64,000 nt of DNA from Pseudomonas fulva (GCF_023517795.1 NZ_CP082928.1:5084001-5148000); one strand, 5' to 3'. Positions 19,591 to 29,310 are shown, counted from the stretch's first letter. Numbers and translations are program-made. The notes: generated from the sequence alone by a model not told the origin.

Positions 19591-19745
19591 CAGGAGGTCG
19601 CCAAGCTGGGGACAAAGGTGCATCTTAGGGGCTGTTGAGGTTTCAACGCGAGCCGTGCGTGAAACGTCGTCAGACCCCAGGTGTCATTGTTGGAGATGGC
19701 TATGCAGGTACTTTTCATCAACAAGCAGCCCATGAGCAAGCGTCC

Positions 19746-20507
19746 ATGACCGACAACCCCTTCGCCCAGGCCGATGCCGACTGGCTGCAACTGATCGGCG
19801 CGGCCCGCCAATGGTTCACCAGCCCCCTGGGCCGCCTGCTGCTCGAGCAGGAACAGCGCCTGCTCGACGAGGAACTGGCGCGGTTCTTCGGCGGCTACCT
19901 GGTGCATTACGGCCCGTGCGCCGAAACCTCCCTGCAGACCCAGCAGATCCAGCGCAGCGTGCGCCTGGGCGCGCCATTCGCCGGGGTCGAAATCGTCTGC
20001 GAGGAGCAGTCCTGGCCGCTGGTCGAGCACGCGGCCGACGTGGTGGTATTGCAGCATGGCCTGGATTTCAGCCAGTCCCCCCATGGCTTGTTGCGCGAGG
20101 CCGCGCGCAGCGTGCGCCCGGGCGGGCACCTACTGATCGTCGGCATCAACCCGATGAGCGCCTGGGGCGTGCGCCACCTGTTCGCCCACGACGTGTTGCA
20201 CGATGCCCGCTGCATCGCCCCGGGGCGCCTCGGTGACTGGCTCAACCTGCTGGGCTTCGCGCTGGAGAAACGACGCTTCGGATGTTATCGTCCGCCGCTT
20301 GCTTCGGCGGCCTGGCAGGCTCGGCTGGCCTCCCTGGAGCGCTGGGGCGGCGCCTGGCAATCGCCGGGCGGCGGGTTTTACGTACTGGTGGCGCGCAAGC
20401 TGGTGGTCGGCCTGCGCCCGCTGCGCCAGTCCCGTCGCGAGCCGATGGGCAAGCTGATGCCCATGCCGGTGGCCAAGCTCAGCCGTCGCGACCGTGACGG
20501 CGCCTGA
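19746..20507 (+). CDS. Class I SAM-dependent methyltransferase, substrate unknown
   Basis: 253-aa protein with a Methyltransf_11-like core: VVVLQHGLDFSQSPHGLLREAARSVRPGGHLLIVGINP is the acidic loop and post-motif region (quoted in part: SPHGLLREAARSVRPGG). The N-terminal glycine motif I is degenerate; the region around GGYLVHYGPCAETSL takes its place. The C-terminus is Arg/Lys-rich. The start is set at ATG 19746 (MTDNPFAQADADW); the frame stays open upstream to 19635 but reads through non-conserved sequence. It lies between gloB and rnhA as in other pseudomonads (PA1814-type). No specific substrate can be assigned. Confidence 0.8.
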   Translation: MTDNPFAQADADWLQLIGAARQWFTSPLGRLLLEQEQRLLDEELARFFGGYLVHYGPCAETSLQTQQIQRSVRLGAPFAGVEIVCEEQSWPLVEHAADVVVLQHGLDFSQSPHGLLREAARSVRPGGHLLIVGINPMSAWGVRHLFAHDVLHDARCIAPGRLGDWLNLLGFALEKRRFGCYRPPLASAAWQARLASLERWGGAWQSPGGGFYVLVARKLVVGLRPLRQSRREPMGKLMPMPVAKLSRRDRDGA

Positions 20508-20551
20508 CCCGGCCCCGCACCTCGAAATCAGAGCATAGATAAAGGCGCTGC

Positions 20552-21004
20552 ATGTCCGATCAAGTTGAGCTTTACACCGACGGTGCCTGCAAGGGCAATC
20601 CGGGCGTCGGTGGCTGGGGGGCATTGCTGGTGTTCCAGGGTGTCGAGAAGGAATTGTGGGGCGGCGAGGCCGTGACCACCAACAACCGCATGGAACTGAT
20701 GGGCGCGATCCGCGGCCTGGCCGAACTGAAGCGTCCGTGCAACGTGCGCCTGGTCACCGATTCGCAGTACGTCATGAAGGGCATCAAGGAATGGATGCCC
20801 AACTGGAAGAAACGCGGCTGGAAAACCGCGGCCAAGGAACCGGTGAAGAATGCCGACCTCTGGCAACAGCTGGACGAGCAGGTCAACCGCCACAACGTGA
20901 CCTGGGAATGGGTGCGCGGCCATATCGGCCACCCCGGCAACGAGCGAGCCGACCAACTGGCCAACCGTGGCGTCGAAGATATCAGGAGCATGAAGCGTGC
21001 GTAG
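20552..21004 (+). CDS. rnhA: Ribonuclease HI
   Basis: Endonuclease that removes RNA from RNA-DNA hybrids in the cytosol (150 aa). The four carboxylates of the DEDD active site are visible: Asp10 in [11 protein letters not shown], Glu in [10 protein letters not shown], Asp in VTDSQYV and Asp near 134 in NERADQLAN. The basic handle region ([16 protein letters not shown]) is that of the standard E. coli-type enzyme. Its 3' end overlaps the dnaQ start by 8 nt, so the two are probably co-translated. Confidence 0.97.
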   Translation: MSDQVELYTDGACKGNPGVGGWGALLVFQGVEKELWGGEAVTTNNRMELMGAIRGLAELKRPCNVRLVTDSQYVMKGIKEWMPNWKKRGWKTAAKEPVKNADLWQQLDEQVNRHNVTWEWVRGHIGHPGNERADQLANRGVEDIRSMKRA

Positions 21005-21749
21005 AGTCGTACTGGATACTGAAACCACCGGTATGCCGGTAAACGATGGCCACCGGGTCATCGAGATTGGTTGCGTGGAAGTCGAGGGGCGGCGCCTGAC
21101 CGGGCGGCATTTCCACATCTACCTGCAGCCGGATCGCGAGATCGATGAAGGTGCCATCGCGGTGCACGGCATCACCAACGAGGATCTCAAGGACAAGCCG
21201 CGCTTCAAGGACGTCGCCGACGAGTTCTACGAATTCATCAAGGGCGCGCAGCTGATCATCCACAACGCGCCGTTCGACATCGGCTTCCTGAACAACGAAT
21301 TCGCCCTGATCGGCCAGCTCGAGCGCGCGGACATTTCGTCCTATTGCGACGTGCTCGACACCCTGCAGATGGCCCGTGAGCGTCACCCGGGCCAGCGCAA
21401 CAGCCTCGATGCACTGTGCAAGCGCTACGGCGTCGACAACTCCGGCCGCGAGCTGCACGGCGCCTTGCTCGACTCGGAGATTCTCGCCGACGTCTACCTG
21501 GCGATGACCGGTGGGCAGACCAACCTGTCGCTCGCTGGCGAAGGCGCCGAGGGCGATGGCAGCGGTCGCCAGCAGGCCACGCCGATTCGCCGCCTGCCCG
21601 TCGACCGGCCCCGTGGCGTGGTGCTCGCCGCCAGCGCCGACGAGCTGGCTGCCCATGCCGCACGCCTGGCGGTGATCGAAAAGGCTGCCGGGGCACCGGC
21701 CCTGTGGGCGCAGATGGAAGCCGCGGAGCAGGGTGCGACGGCCTCCTGA
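20997..21749 (+). CDS. dnaQ: DnaQ, DNA polymerase III epsilon (proofreading) subunit
   Basis: 3'-5' exonuclease subunit of the replicative polymerase core (250 aa). Exo I motif VLDTETTGM, Exo [15 protein letters not shown] and Exo III with [14 protein letters not shown] carry the DEDDh metal ligands. The C-terminal region (~185-250) is the flexible alpha-binding tail. The start is GTG 20997, within the 3' end of rnhA, preceded by AGGAG at 20984-20988; no in-frame ATG fits. A rnhA-dnaQ pair is common in gammaproteobacteria, though there usually divergent; here they are co-directional and overlapping as in PAO1. Confidence 0.96.
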   Translation: MRRVVLDTETTGMPVNDGHRVIEIGCVEVEGRRLTGRHFHIYLQPDREIDEGAIAVHGITNEDLKDKPRFKDVADEFYEFIKGAQLIIHNAPFDIGFLNNEFALIGQLERADISSYCDVLDTLQMARERHPGQRNSLDALCKRYGVDNSGRELHGALLDSEILADVYLAMTGGQTNLSLAGEGAEGDGSGRQQATPIRRLPVDRPRGVVLAASADELAAHAARLAVIEKAAGAPALWAQMEAAEQGATAS

Positions 21750-21864
21750 GCGGCCAATTGCGACCTTTTCGTATAGCGCTCTGCGCGAGGGGTTCCGTCC
21801 TCTGCGGCGAGTCTCTACCCTGAGGGCATAGCGGGGCCATCCCGCATGACCTCAGGTGTAGCCG

Positions 21865-24123
21865 ATGTACAAAGACCTCAAGTTCCCGGTACTCATCGTT
21901 CATCGTGACATCAAGGCCGATACCGTGGCCGGCGAGCGGGTGCGGGCCATCGCCGCCGAGCTGGAACAGGACGGTTTCACCATTCTGTCCACCGCCAGTT
22001 CGGCGGAAGGCCATATCGTCGCCTCGACCCACCACGGCCTGGCCTGCATCCTGGTCGCCGCCGAAGGCGCCGGGGAGAACCGCCACCTGCTGCAGGACAT
22101 GGTCGAGCTGATCCGCATCGCCCGGCGCCGCGCGCCGCAGCTGCCGATCTTCGCCCTCGGCGAGCAGGTCACCATCGAGAACGCGCCGGCCGAAGCCATG
22201 GCCGACCTCAACCAGCTGCGCGGCATTCTCTACTTGTTCGAGGACACCGTGCCGTTTCTGGCCCGCCAGGTGGCCCGCGCTGCGCGCAATTACCTCGACG
22301 GCCTGCTGCCGCCGTTCTTCAAGGCGCTGGTGCAGCACACCTCGCAGTCCAACTATTCCTGGCACACGCCGGGGCACGGCGGCGGCGTGGCCTACCGCAA
22401 GAGCCCGGTGGGGCAGGCCTTTCACCAGTTCTTCGGTGAGAACACCCTGCGCTCCGACCTGTCGGTCTCGGTGCCCGAACTCGGCTCGCTGCTCGACCAC
22501 ACCGGCCCCCTGGCCGCTGCCGAGGAGCGCGCCGCGCGCAACTTCGGCGCCGACCATACCTACTTCGTGATCAACGGCACCTCGACCGCCAACAAGATCG
22601 TCTGGCACTCGATGGTCGGCCGCGACGACCTGGTGCTGGTCGACCGCAACTGCCACAAGTCGATCCTCCACGCGATCATCATGACCGGCGCGATTCCCCT
22701 GTACCTGTCGCCGGAACGCAACGAGCTGGGCATCATCGGGCCGATTCCGCTCAGTGAATTCACCCGCGAGTCGATCCAGGCCAAGATCGATGCCAGCCCG
22801 TTGGCCCGCGGCCGTGCGCCCAAGGTCAAGCTGGCGGTGGTGACCAACTCGACCTACGACGGCTTGTGCTACAACGCCGAGCTGATCAAGCGCACCCTGG
22901 GTGATTCGGTCGAGGTGCTGCACTTCGACGAAGCCTGGTACGCCTATGCGGCGTTCCACGAGTTCTATGCCGGCCGCTATGGCATGGGTACCACCCGTGA
23001 AGCCGCCGGGCCCATGGTGTTCACCACCCATTCCACCCACAAGCTGCTCGCCGCCTTCAGCCAGGCGTCGATGATCCACGTGCAGGACGGCGGCGTACGC
23101 CAGCTCGACCGCGACCGCTTCAACGAAGCCTTCATGATGCACATCTCCACCTCGCCGCAGTATGGCATCATCGCCTCGCTGGATGTGGCCTCGGCGATGA
23201 TGGAAGGGCCCGCCGGGCGCTCGCTGATCCAGGAAACCTTCGACGAGGCCCTGAGCTTCCGCCGTGCCCTGGCCAACCTGGGGCAGAGCCTGAGCAGCGA
23301 GGACTGGTGGTTCAGCATCTGGCAGCCGCCGCAGACCGAAGGCACCGACGACGTGTCGACGCCGGACTGGCTGCTGCAACCCGAAGCCGACTGGCATGGT
23401 TTCGGTGACGTCGCCGAAGACTACGTGCTGCTCGACCCGATCAAGGTCACCCTGGTGATGCCCGGCCTGACCGCCGGCGGCCGCCTCGACGAGCGCGGCA
23501 TTCCCGCCGCGGTGGTCAGCAAGTTTCTCTGGGAGCGTGGCCTGGTGGTCGAGAAGACCGGCCTGTACTCGTTCCTGGTGCTGTTCTCCATGGGCATCAC
23601 CAAGGGCAAGTGGAGCACGCTGCTGACCGAGCTGCTGGAGTTCAAGCGCAGCTACGACGCCAACCTGCCGCTGAGCTCGGTGCTGCCCTCGGTGGCCCGC
23701 GAAGGCGCGCTTCGCTACCAGGGCATGGGCCTGCGCGACCTGTGCGATGCGCTGCACGACTGCTACCGCGAGAATGCCACCGCCAAGTCCCTCAAGCGCA
23801 TGTACACCGTGCTGCCGGAAATCGCCCTCAAGCCCGCCGATGCCTACGATCAACTGGTCCGCGGCGAGGTCGAGGAGGTGCTGGTCGATGACGTCGAAGG
23901 GCGTATCGCCGCGGTGATGCTGGTGCCGTATCCGCCAGGTATCCCACTGATCATGCCGGGCGAGCGCTTCACGGCGCAAACCCGCTCGATCATCGACTAC
24001 CTGCGCTTCGCCCAGGCCTTCGAGCAGCGTTTTCCGGGCTTCGATGCCGATGTCCACGGCCTGCAGCGCCATGAGGGCGAGCAGGGCAGTTACTACACCG
24101 TGGACTGCATCATCGAGCCGTGA
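21865..24123 (+). CDS. ldcA: LdcA-type lysine/ornithine/arginine decarboxylase (PLP, fold III-type wing domain)
   Basis: Cytosolic PLP-dependent decarboxylase of 752 aa. N-terminal wing domain (VLIVHRDIKADTVAGERVR) ~1-130, PLP-binding large domain with HTPGHGGG, NGTSTANKIV, DRNCHKSILHA, HFDEAWYAYAAFH and the Schiff-base Lys in TTHSTHKLLAAFSQASM, then a C-terminal Orn/Lys/Arg decarboxylase domain (MPGERF). The closest described relative by context (after dnaQ) is P. aeruginosa LdcA, which decarboxylates lysine to cadaverine in arginine-controlled lysine catabolism. Substrate specificity is inferred from that relation; arginine or ornithine are alternatives. A stand-alone gene with a 115-bp upstream spacer. 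Confidence 0.9.
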   Translation: MYKDLKFPVLIVHRDIKADTVAGERVRAIAAELEQDGFTILSTASSAEGHIVASTHHGLACILVAAEGAGENRHLLQDMVELIRIARRRAPQLPIFALGEQVTIENAPAEAMADLNQLRGILYLFEDTVPFLARQVARAARNYLDGLLPPFFKALVQHTSQSNYSWHTPGHGGGVAYRKSPVGQAFHQFFGENTLRSDLSVSVPELGSLLDHTGPLAAAEERAARNFGADHTYFVINGTSTANKIVWHSMVGRDDLVLVDRNCHKSILHAIIMTGAIPLYLSPERNELGIIGPIPLSEFTRESIQAKIDASPLARGRAPKVKLAVVTNSTYDGLCYNAELIKRTLGDSVEVLHFDEAWYAYAAFHEFYAGRYGMGTTREAAGPMVFTTHSTHKLLAAFSQASMIHVQDGGVRQLDRDRFNEAFMMHISTSPQYGIIASLDVASAMMEGPAGRSLIQETFDEALSFRRALANLGQSLSSEDWWFSIWQPPQTEGTDDVSTPDWLLQPEADWHGFGDVAEDYVLLDPIKVTLVMPGLTAGGRLDERGIPAAVVSKFLWERGLVVEKTGLYSFLVLFSMGITKGKWSTLLTELLEFKRSYDANLPLSSVLPSVAREGALRYQGMGLRDLCDALHDCYRENATAKSLKRMYTVLPEIALKPADAYDQLVRGEVEEVLVDDVEGRIAAVMLVPYPPGIPLIMPGERFTAQTRSIIDYLRFAQAFEQRFPGFDADVHGLQRHEGEQGSYYTVDCIIEP

Positions 24124-24140
24124 GCCAGGCGCTGGCGATG

Positions 24141-24163
24141 GCGTGACGTGCTGTGCGTCACGC
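24141..24163 (+). terminator. Hairpin after ldcA, possible terminator
   Basis: 8-bp perfect stem GCGTGACG/CGTCACGC with a 7-nt loop, 18 nt after the ldcA stop. No strong T-run follows, so it may terminate weakly or only stabilise the 3' end. Confidence 0.45.
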
Positions 24164-24263
24164 GCGGCGTGATCGACTTTCAGGCGCCGCTTGCTATAGT
24201 TGCGCGGTTCGCCCCCTGCCGCCGTGACGGGGGGCTCGGGCCGCCAGCAGAAGGATGAGTTGC

Positions 24264-25076
24264 ATGCCGCACTACCAGGCTTTTCGCGTCGAATTGCAGG
24301 ACAAGATCGCCCATGTGGTGATTGACCGAGCGGACAAGATCAATGCTATGAACGCCGCATTCTGGACGGAAATCATCGATATCTTCCGCTGGGCCGACGA
24401 GACCGACGAGGTGCGCGTGGTGGTGCTCTCGGGGGCCGGCAAGCACTTTTCCTCCGGCATCGACCTCAACCTGCTGGCTCAGGTCAGCAGCCAGCTGGGC
24501 AAGGATGTCGGCCGCAATGCGCAAACGCTGCGCCGCAAGATCGTCGAGCTGCAGGCCTCCTTCAGCGCCGTCGACCAGTGCAGCAAGCCGGTGCTGGCCG
24601 CCATCCAGGGCTACTGCCTGGGCGGCGCCATCGACCTGATCAGCGCCTGCGACATGCGCTACTGCAGCGCGGACGTGCAGTTCGCCATCAAGGAAATCGA
24701 TATCGGCATGGCCGCCGATGTCGGCACCCTGCAGCGACTGCCGCGCCTGATCGGCGACGGCATGCTGCGCGAGCTGGCCTACACCGGGCGCGTCGTCGAG
24801 GCCACCGAAGCGCGGCAGATCGGCCTGGTGAACCGCGTATTCGAGACCCACGACACATTGCTGGCCGGCGTGATGGACATTGCCCGGGCGATCGCCGCAA
24901 AATCGCCGGTTGCCGTGCGTGGCACCAAGGAAATGATTCGCTACATGCGCGATCACCGGGTCGATGACGGCCTCGAATACGTCGCCACCTGGAACGCCGC
25001 CATGCTGCAGTCGGCCGACCTGCGCGTGGCGATGATGGCCCATATGAACAAGCAGAATCCCGAGTTCGCTGATTGA
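24264..25076 (+). CDS. Crotonase-family protein, probably delta3,5-delta2,4-dienoyl-CoA isomerase
   Basis: 270-aa enoyl-CoA hydratase/isomerase fold. The oxyanion-hole segments GAGKHFSSGIDLNLL and AIQGYCLGGAIDLISACDMRY are clear. KEIDIGMAADVGTLQRLPRL closely matches the segment of dienoyl-CoA isomerases that carries the catalytic Glu/Asp pair, rather than the two-Glu pattern of classical hydratases. It probably acts in beta-oxidation of unsaturated fatty acids. ATG 24264 (MPHYQAFRV) has AGAAGGA 8 nt upstream; ATG 24255 overlaps that Shine-Dalgarno. TATAGT at 24195-24200 may be its -10 box. 38 bp separate it from the next gene. Confidence 0.85.
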   Translation: MPHYQAFRVELQDKIAHVVIDRADKINAMNAAFWTEIIDIFRWADETDEVRVVVLSGAGKHFSSGIDLNLLAQVSSQLGKDVGRNAQTLRRKIVELQASFSAVDQCSKPVLAAIQGYCLGGAIDLISACDMRYCSADVQFAIKEIDIGMAADVGTLQRLPRLIGDGMLRELAYTGRVVEATEARQIGLVNRVFETHDTLLAGVMDIARAIAAKSPVAVRGTKEMIRYMRDHRVDDGLEYVATWNAAMLQSADLRVAMMAHMNKQNPEFAD

Positions 25077-25114
25077 GCGCGGTTTCATCACCTGTGCGGG
25101 AGGCACACTAGCGA

Positions 25115-26773
25115 ATGGTTTCTGGAGCATCGTCACTGGGGCTGGTTCGCGACGAACTGTTCGCCACGATCGAAGAGGCCGAAGCGAGCCTCGAGCAGTT
25201 CATCGTCGAGCGCAATAACGGCGCCCTGTTGCAGCAGGCCGTCGACAATCTGCAGCAGGTGCGCGGCACGCTCAACCTGATCGAACTGACCGGCGCGGAA
25301 TTGCTCGCCCAGGAAGTGCTCGACCAGGCCACCGACATCCCGGCGGGCGTCGGCAACGAGCGTGATGCGCAGCTGGCCGCGCTGAGCAATGCCCTGCACG
25401 TGCTGCGCCGCTACCTCGAAGGGCTGGATGCCCATCGCCAGGAAATGCCCGAGCTGCTGCTGCCGGCGATCAACGACCTGCGTCAGGCGTGCAGGCAGCC
25501 GCCGTTGCCCGAGAGCTTCTTCTTCAGCGTACGCCTCGACCAGGCCCGGCCGCGCATGGTGCCGCCGGCGCTGGACGCCGCCGCCAAGGAGAACGAAGGT
25601 CGCCGCTTGCGGCAGATGTACCAGGTCGGCCTGCTGGGCTATATCCGCGAGCAGAACCCGGCGGCCAGCATGAAGCTGATGGGCCGGGCCATGAGCCGCC
25701 TGGATGGGCTGTTCGCCAACGAGCCGCGCGGGCGCCTGTGCTGGCTCGGCGCGGCCGCCCTGGAGGCGCTGAACGATGGCCAGCTGCTGCCACGCAAGTC
25801 GCGCAAGCAACTGTTCTCACGCATCGACCGGGAATTGCGGCAGATGCTGGTCAACGGCTCCTACGAGCCGCCACGCAGCCTGCTCAAGGAGCTGCTGTAC
25901 CTGGTGGCGCTGTCCGCCGGGCGCGGCCCGCTGGCAAGCGAGGTGCGCGAGCTGTTCGGCATCAACGCGCTGCCCTTTACCGATCACCTGCTCGAAGAGG
26001 AATACCAGCGCCTCGCCGGCCCCGGCAAGGCGGTGATGCGCTCGCTGAGCTCGGCGATTCGCGAGGAACTGGCCAGCGTCAAGGACCTGCTCGACCTGAG
26101 CGAGCGCGGCACCCTGCAGGAAGACGGCCTGGCCAGCCTGCATGCGCTGCTCGGCAAGCTGAGCAAGACCCTGGCCATGGTCGGCCTGAGTTCGGCGGGC
26201 AATTCACTGGCCAATCAGCTGCCAACGGTCAGTGCCTGGTGCGAAGGCGCGCCGGTCGAGTCGCAACAACTGATCGCCCTGGCGGACGCCGTGCTCTACG
26301 TCGAAGGCATGGTAGCGACCCTCGAGCGTGGCGAGCGCGTGGCCACGCCAAGGGTCGAACCCGAGGTGTGCACCTTCGCCCAGCATCAGCTGTTCGAGGC
26401 GCGCGTGGTGGTGCTCGACGAAGCCCGAGCCGGCCTGGCCCTGGCCAAGCGGGCGATTACCGCGTACCTGGAATCGTCCGGCGATCGCATGCACCTGTCC
26501 AATGTGCCGTTCAGCCTGCAGGCCGTGCGTGGAGGCCTGTGGTTCCTCGGCCAGGAGCGCGCGGCGACGCTGGTGGGCGCCTGCGCCGACTACATCCAGA
26601 CGCAGATGCTCGATACCGACCAGATGCCGGCCGAGGCGCGCCTGGAAGTGCTGGCCGATGCCCTGAGCAGCCTGGAGTACTACCTGGAGGCCGACAGCGG
26701 GCTGGCCCAGCCGAGCGTGCTGGACCTGGCAGCCGAGAGCGTGCGGGCCCTGGGCCACGAGGTGGCCGCCTGA
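25115..26773 (+). CDS. Orphan protein resembling the N-terminal region of chemosensory kinase ChpA
   Basis: 552-aa largely alpha-helical soluble protein. Its opening ([20 protein letters not shown], then [23 protein letters not shown], then [20 protein letters not shown]) reads like the first repeat-like modules of ChpA, the Chp/Pil chemotaxis kinase. There is no CheA kinase, CheW or receiver domain after it. At the place where ChpA-type modules read QVHGTL, this protein reads QVRGTL, so a phospho-accepting His is not obvious. A second similar helical block lies at ~430-510 ([20 protein letters not shown]). The stop overlaps the nudC start (TGATG), implying co-translation. Homologues are annotated as hypothetical or, wrongly, as a ferrous iron transporter; no function is known to me. 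Confidence 0.7.
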   Translation: MVSGASSLGLVRDELFATIEEAEASLEQFIVERNNGALLQQAVDNLQQVRGTLNLIELTGAELLAQEVLDQATDIPAGVGNERDAQLAALSNALHVLRRYLEGLDAHRQEMPELLLPAINDLRQACRQPPLPESFFFSVRLDQARPRMVPPALDAAAKENEGRRLRQMYQVGLLGYIREQNPAASMKLMGRAMSRLDGLFANEPRGRLCWLGAAALEALNDGQLLPRKSRKQLFSRIDRELRQMLVNGSYEPPRSLLKELLYLVALSAGRGPLASEVRELFGINALPFTDHLLEEEYQRLAGPGKAVMRSLSSAIREELASVKDLLDLSERGTLQEDGLASLHALLGKLSKTLAMVGLSSAGNSLANQLPTVSAWCEGAPVESQQLIALADAVLYVEGMVATLERGERVATPRVEPEVCTFAQHQLFEARVVVLDEARAGLALAKRAITAYLESSGDRMHLSNVPFSLQAVRGGLWFLGQERAATLVGACADYIQTQMLDTDQMPAEARLEVLADALSSLEYYLEADSGLAQPSVLDLAAESVRALGHEVAA

Positions 26774-27603
26774 TGGCCGGGCACTGGCAACCCGGGTTGC
26801 TCGAGGGTGAGCAGCCAGGCGGTTTGGTGCTGGCCCATCATCGTCAGCATTTTCTCGGCGATGCCAACGGCCTGCTGCTTCCCCGTGAGTGGTTGAAGCA
26901 GCAGGCGCTGCCGGTGATCGCCGAGCATGGCCTCGGCCATTTTCATGGCGAGCCGGTCTACCTGCTCGAACTGCAGGGCAAGGCCGAGCTGCCGGGCTGC
27001 CAGTGGCAGTCGTTACGCCAGGTGATGCTCGAGGGCGACGCCGAGCTGTTCCAGCTGCTCGGTTTCGCGGCGCAGATCGGCACCTGGGCCAGCGACAACC
27101 GCTTCTGTGGCAGCTGCGCCACGGCGATGCGGCAGGTACCGGGGGAGCGTGCCATGCAGTGCCCGGCGTGCAACCTGCGCCACTATCCGCGCCTGTCGCC
27201 AAGCATGATCGTGCTGGTCACCCGCGGCGACGAGGTGCTGCTGGCCCGTTCGCCGCGCTTCGTCAGCGGGGTGTACAGCACCCTGGCCGGTTTCGTCGAA
27301 GCGGGCGAGTCGGTGGAGCAGTGCGTGGCCCGCGAGGTACGCGAGGAAGTGGGCGTGGAAGTCTGCAATATCCGCTACCAGGGCAGCCAGAACTGGCCGT
27401 TCCCGCACTCGCTGATGCTCGGCTTTCATGCCGACTATGCCGGCGGCGAGATCGTCATGCAGGAAGAGGAGATCGAGGACGCCCGCTGGTTCTCGATCCA
27501 TGCATTGCCGCCATTGCCGGCTTCGCGCTCGATCGCCCGTTACCTGATCGATTCCTATGTGTCGCGCCGCCTAGGCGGCAGCGAACCAGTGCTGCCAGAC
27601 TAG
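26773..27603 (+). CDS. nudC: NudC, NAD-capped RNA/NADH pyrophosphatase
   Basis: Nudix hydrolase (276 aa) that splits NADH or removes NAD caps from RNA. Zinc ribbon: CGSC and CPAC (about residues 114-137). Nudix box [20 protein letters not shown] followed by VGVE (GX5EX7REUXEEXGU). The NudC-specific SQPWPFPxS motif appears as [14 protein letters not shown], with Asn in place of Pro. ATG 26773 overlaps the stop of the preceding gene, and no Shine-Dalgarno of its own is evident, so translation is likely coupled. Its last 33 bp overlap the convergent TauE-family gene. Confidence 0.93.
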   Translation: MAGHWQPGLLEGEQPGGLVLAHHRQHFLGDANGLLLPREWLKQQALPVIAEHGLGHFHGEPVYLLELQGKAELPGCQWQSLRQVMLEGDAELFQLLGFAAQIGTWASDNRFCGSCATAMRQVPGERAMQCPACNLRHYPRLSPSMIVLVTRGDEVLLARSPRFVSGVYSTLAGFVEAGESVEQCVAREVREEVGVEVCNIRYQGSQNWPFPHSLMLGFHADYAGGEIVMQEEEIEDARWFSIHALPPLPASRSIARYLIDSYVSRRLGGSEPVLPD

Positions 27604-28356
27604 CCGCGTGGTCAGCCCCAGCACCACCAGGATGAACACCGGGCGGATGAACTTCGAACCGCCGCCAATCGCCGTACGGGCTCCGAGAAAGGCGCCGGCC
27701 ATCAGCGAAAAGCCCATGCACAGGCCCACCACCCAGGCCACCTGACCGCCGACGATGAACACCGCCAGGGCGCAGGCATTGCTGATGAAGTTCATCGAGC
27801 GCGCCACGCCGCTGGCGCGCACCAGGTCCAGGGGGTACATGAGCAAGGTGCTGACCGTCCAGAACGCGCCGGTTCCCGGCCCCGCCACGCCATCATAGAA
27901 CCCCAGGCTGATGCCCTGGGGCCATTGCCGCCGGGTGGCGATGGGCAGATCGGCGTCCAGCGGCGCGTCCGGCGTCTTGCCGAACAGCAGGTAGAGGCCG
28001 CAGGCGAACACCACCACCGGCAGCATCTTGTTGATCCATTCGGCGGGCATCCAGTGCACCAGCACTGCGCCGCCAATGGCGCCGATGGCCGTGGCGACCA
28101 TCGCGTTCTTCCATTTGCCGGGGCTGAACAGCTTGCGGCGGTAGAAGGTGTAGCCGGCGGTTGCCGAGCCGAAGGTCGCGCACAGCTTGCTGGTGCCCAG
28201 TACCAGGTGCGGCGGCATGCCGGTGGTGAGCAGGGCGGGAATGGTCAGCAGGCCGCCGCCACCGGCGATGGCGTCGATGAACCCGGCGATGAAGGCCACC
28301 AGGGCGAGCAACAGCAGCGTCGTGGGATCGACGGCCAGTTCGAAGGGCAGAGACAT
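27571..28356 (-). CDS. TauE/SafE-family (DUF81) inner-membrane permease
   Basis: 261-aa protein with about seven to eight hydrophobic segments. The family hallmark [21 protein letters not shown] occupies the first helix pair (quoted in two parts in family alignments as IDAIAGGGG), and the duplicated motif recurs as [16 protein letters not shown] near residue 150. Members export or import sulfonates or sulfur anions, but many are uncharacterised, and no substrate can be read here. Starts at ATG 28356, divergent from the membrane protein at 28455. Its 3' end overlaps nudC by 33 bp on the other strand. Confidence 0.88.
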   Translation of the reverse strand: MSLPFELAVDPTTLLLLALVAFIAGFIDAIAGGGGLLTIPALLTTGMPPHLVLGTSKLCATFGSATAGYTFYRRKLFSPGKWKNAMVATAIGAIGGAVLVHWMPAEWINKMLPVVVFACGLYLLFGKTPDAPLDADLPIATRRQWPQGISLGFYDGVAGPGTGAFWTVSTLLMYPLDLVRASGVARSMNFISNACALAVFIVGGQVAWVVGLCMGFSLMAGAFLGARTAIGGGSKFIRPVFILVVLGLTTRLVWQHWFAAA

Positions 28357-28454
28357 AAAAGGCGACCTGTATCCGATTGTGCGGCAACGGTGCTATTCGC
28401 AGGCGAACGCGCTGCGCATAATGCCGACATTTTCACTGACAAGGAATCGATTCG

Positions 28455-29102
28455 ATGCAGTACAACGCGCTCGCCTGGGCAACGGCTCTGCTGGCATTGC
28501 TGGTGCTGTTCATCGCCCTGCGCATTCTGTTCGGCGGGCGCTGGTTTCTCGCCTGGTTGCGCGGCACCAGCGGCCTGGTGTTTCTCGCTGCCGCGGTGCT
28601 GGTCGCTCTGGTGGCCTACGACCTGAGCCGCTACCAACCCTTGCCCGCCAACAAGCCGCTGCTGACCCTGAGCTTTCATCGCACGGCCAACGTCTACCAG
28701 GTCGATATTCTCGAAGGCGGCGTACAACGCAGCGTCAACCTGGAAGGCGACCTGTGGCAGCTCGACGTGCGCCTGCTGCAATGGAAGGGGCTGGCCGCGC
28801 TGATCGGCCTGGAGCCGGGCTACCGGCTGGAGAAGCTCAACAGTCGCTTCCTGTCCATCGAGCAGCAGAGCCAGGCGCGTTACACCCAGGCCGAGCTGAC
28901 CCGCAGCCTGTACGGCATCGATCTGTGGCGCTGGCTGCGCCTGGGCCAGCATGACCTGTTCATGTTCGATGCCCAGGCGCGCCGGGTGACCTACCTGCCG
29001 ATGGCCGACAAGGCGGTGTTCAACGTCAGCCTGACGCCCACCGGGCTGCTGGCCGAGCCGATGAACGAAGCGGCCCACCAGGCGCTCAAGGATTGGCAGT
29101 AG
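28455..29102 (+). CDS. Conserved membrane protein of unknown function
   Basis: 215 aa. Two transmembrane helices are visible: WATALLALLVLFIALRILF (~8-28) and GLVFLAAAVLVALVAYDL (~38-57). A ~155-residue soluble, probably periplasmic domain follows (LLTLSFHRTANVYQVDILEG ... GYRLEKLNSRFLSIEQQSQA). A good AAGGAA Shine-Dalgarno precedes ATG 28455. I do not recognise a named family; similar Pseudomonas proteins are called hypothetical or, without clear basis, multidrug transporter. Divergent from the TauE-family gene. Confidence 0.75.
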   Translation: MQYNALAWATALLALLVLFIALRILFGGRWFLAWLRGTSGLVFLAAAVLVALVAYDLSRYQPLPANKPLLTLSFHRTANVYQVDILEGGVQRSVNLEGDLWQLDVRLLQWKGLAALIGLEPGYRLEKLNSRFLSIEQQSQARYTQAELTRSLYGIDLWRWLRLGQHDLFMFDAQARRVTYLPMADKAVFNVSLTPTGLLAEPMNEAAHQALKDWQ

Positions 29103-29181
29103 GTTCTACGCGTCTGACCAGTGTTGGAACCCTTCCAGCAATTCCAAGGAAAGCACGGCAGGTGGCGCAAGTGATGGGGGA

Positions 29182-29236
29182 CCTGTGGGAGCGGGCCATG
29201 CCCGCGATTTTTCGCGCGCATGGCGCGCTCCCACAA
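29182..29236. repeat. Pair of inverted REP elements (BIME-like)
   Basis: REP unit TGTGGGAGCGGGCCATGCCC.. (29182-29207) faces a second copy on the other strand (29212-29236; TTGTGGGAGCGCGCCATGCG.. read on minus). Each has an internal GC-rich palindrome. The TGTGGGAGCGGGC head is the well-known Pseudomonas REP consensus. The pair sits in the 208-bp gap between two convergent genes. Confidence 0.85.
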
Positions 29237-29273
29237 TGTTCTGCTGAGTTACAGAAATTAGGGGACGCATAAG

Positions 29274-29298
29274 GTAGGGTGGGCTTCAGCCCACCAAC
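29274..29298. repeat. Short GC-rich palindromic repeat (GGTGGGCTTCAGCCCACC type)
   Basis: Palindrome GGTGGGCTTCAGCCCACC with flanking GTAGG..AAC, a dispersed intergenic motif often seen in Pseudomonas. Downstream of the SDR gene on the minus strand; may act as a transcript end. Only one copy is in the window, so the repeat status rests on recollection. Confidence 0.45.
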
Positions 29299-29310
29299 CC
29301 GGATAGGCTC

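Noticed and set aside
19589..19600. AGGAGG on the plus strand next to the gloB start
   Set aside because: Looks like a perfect Shine-Dalgarno, but no plausible plus-strand gene starts after it; it lies on the wrong strand for gloB.
21256..24072. Very long minus-strand open frame opposite ldcA and dnaQ
   Set aside because: It mirrors the codon structure of strongly supported plus-strand genes in high-GC DNA, shows no domain, and has low-complexity Leu/Gly/Val/His/Gln-rich translation. Antisense artefact.
25489..26772. Plus-strand open frame running into nudC from upstream
   Set aside because: The upstream part is an out-of-frame reading of the ChpA-like gene (Arg/Pro/Gly-rich); only the part from ATG 26773 is the real nudC.
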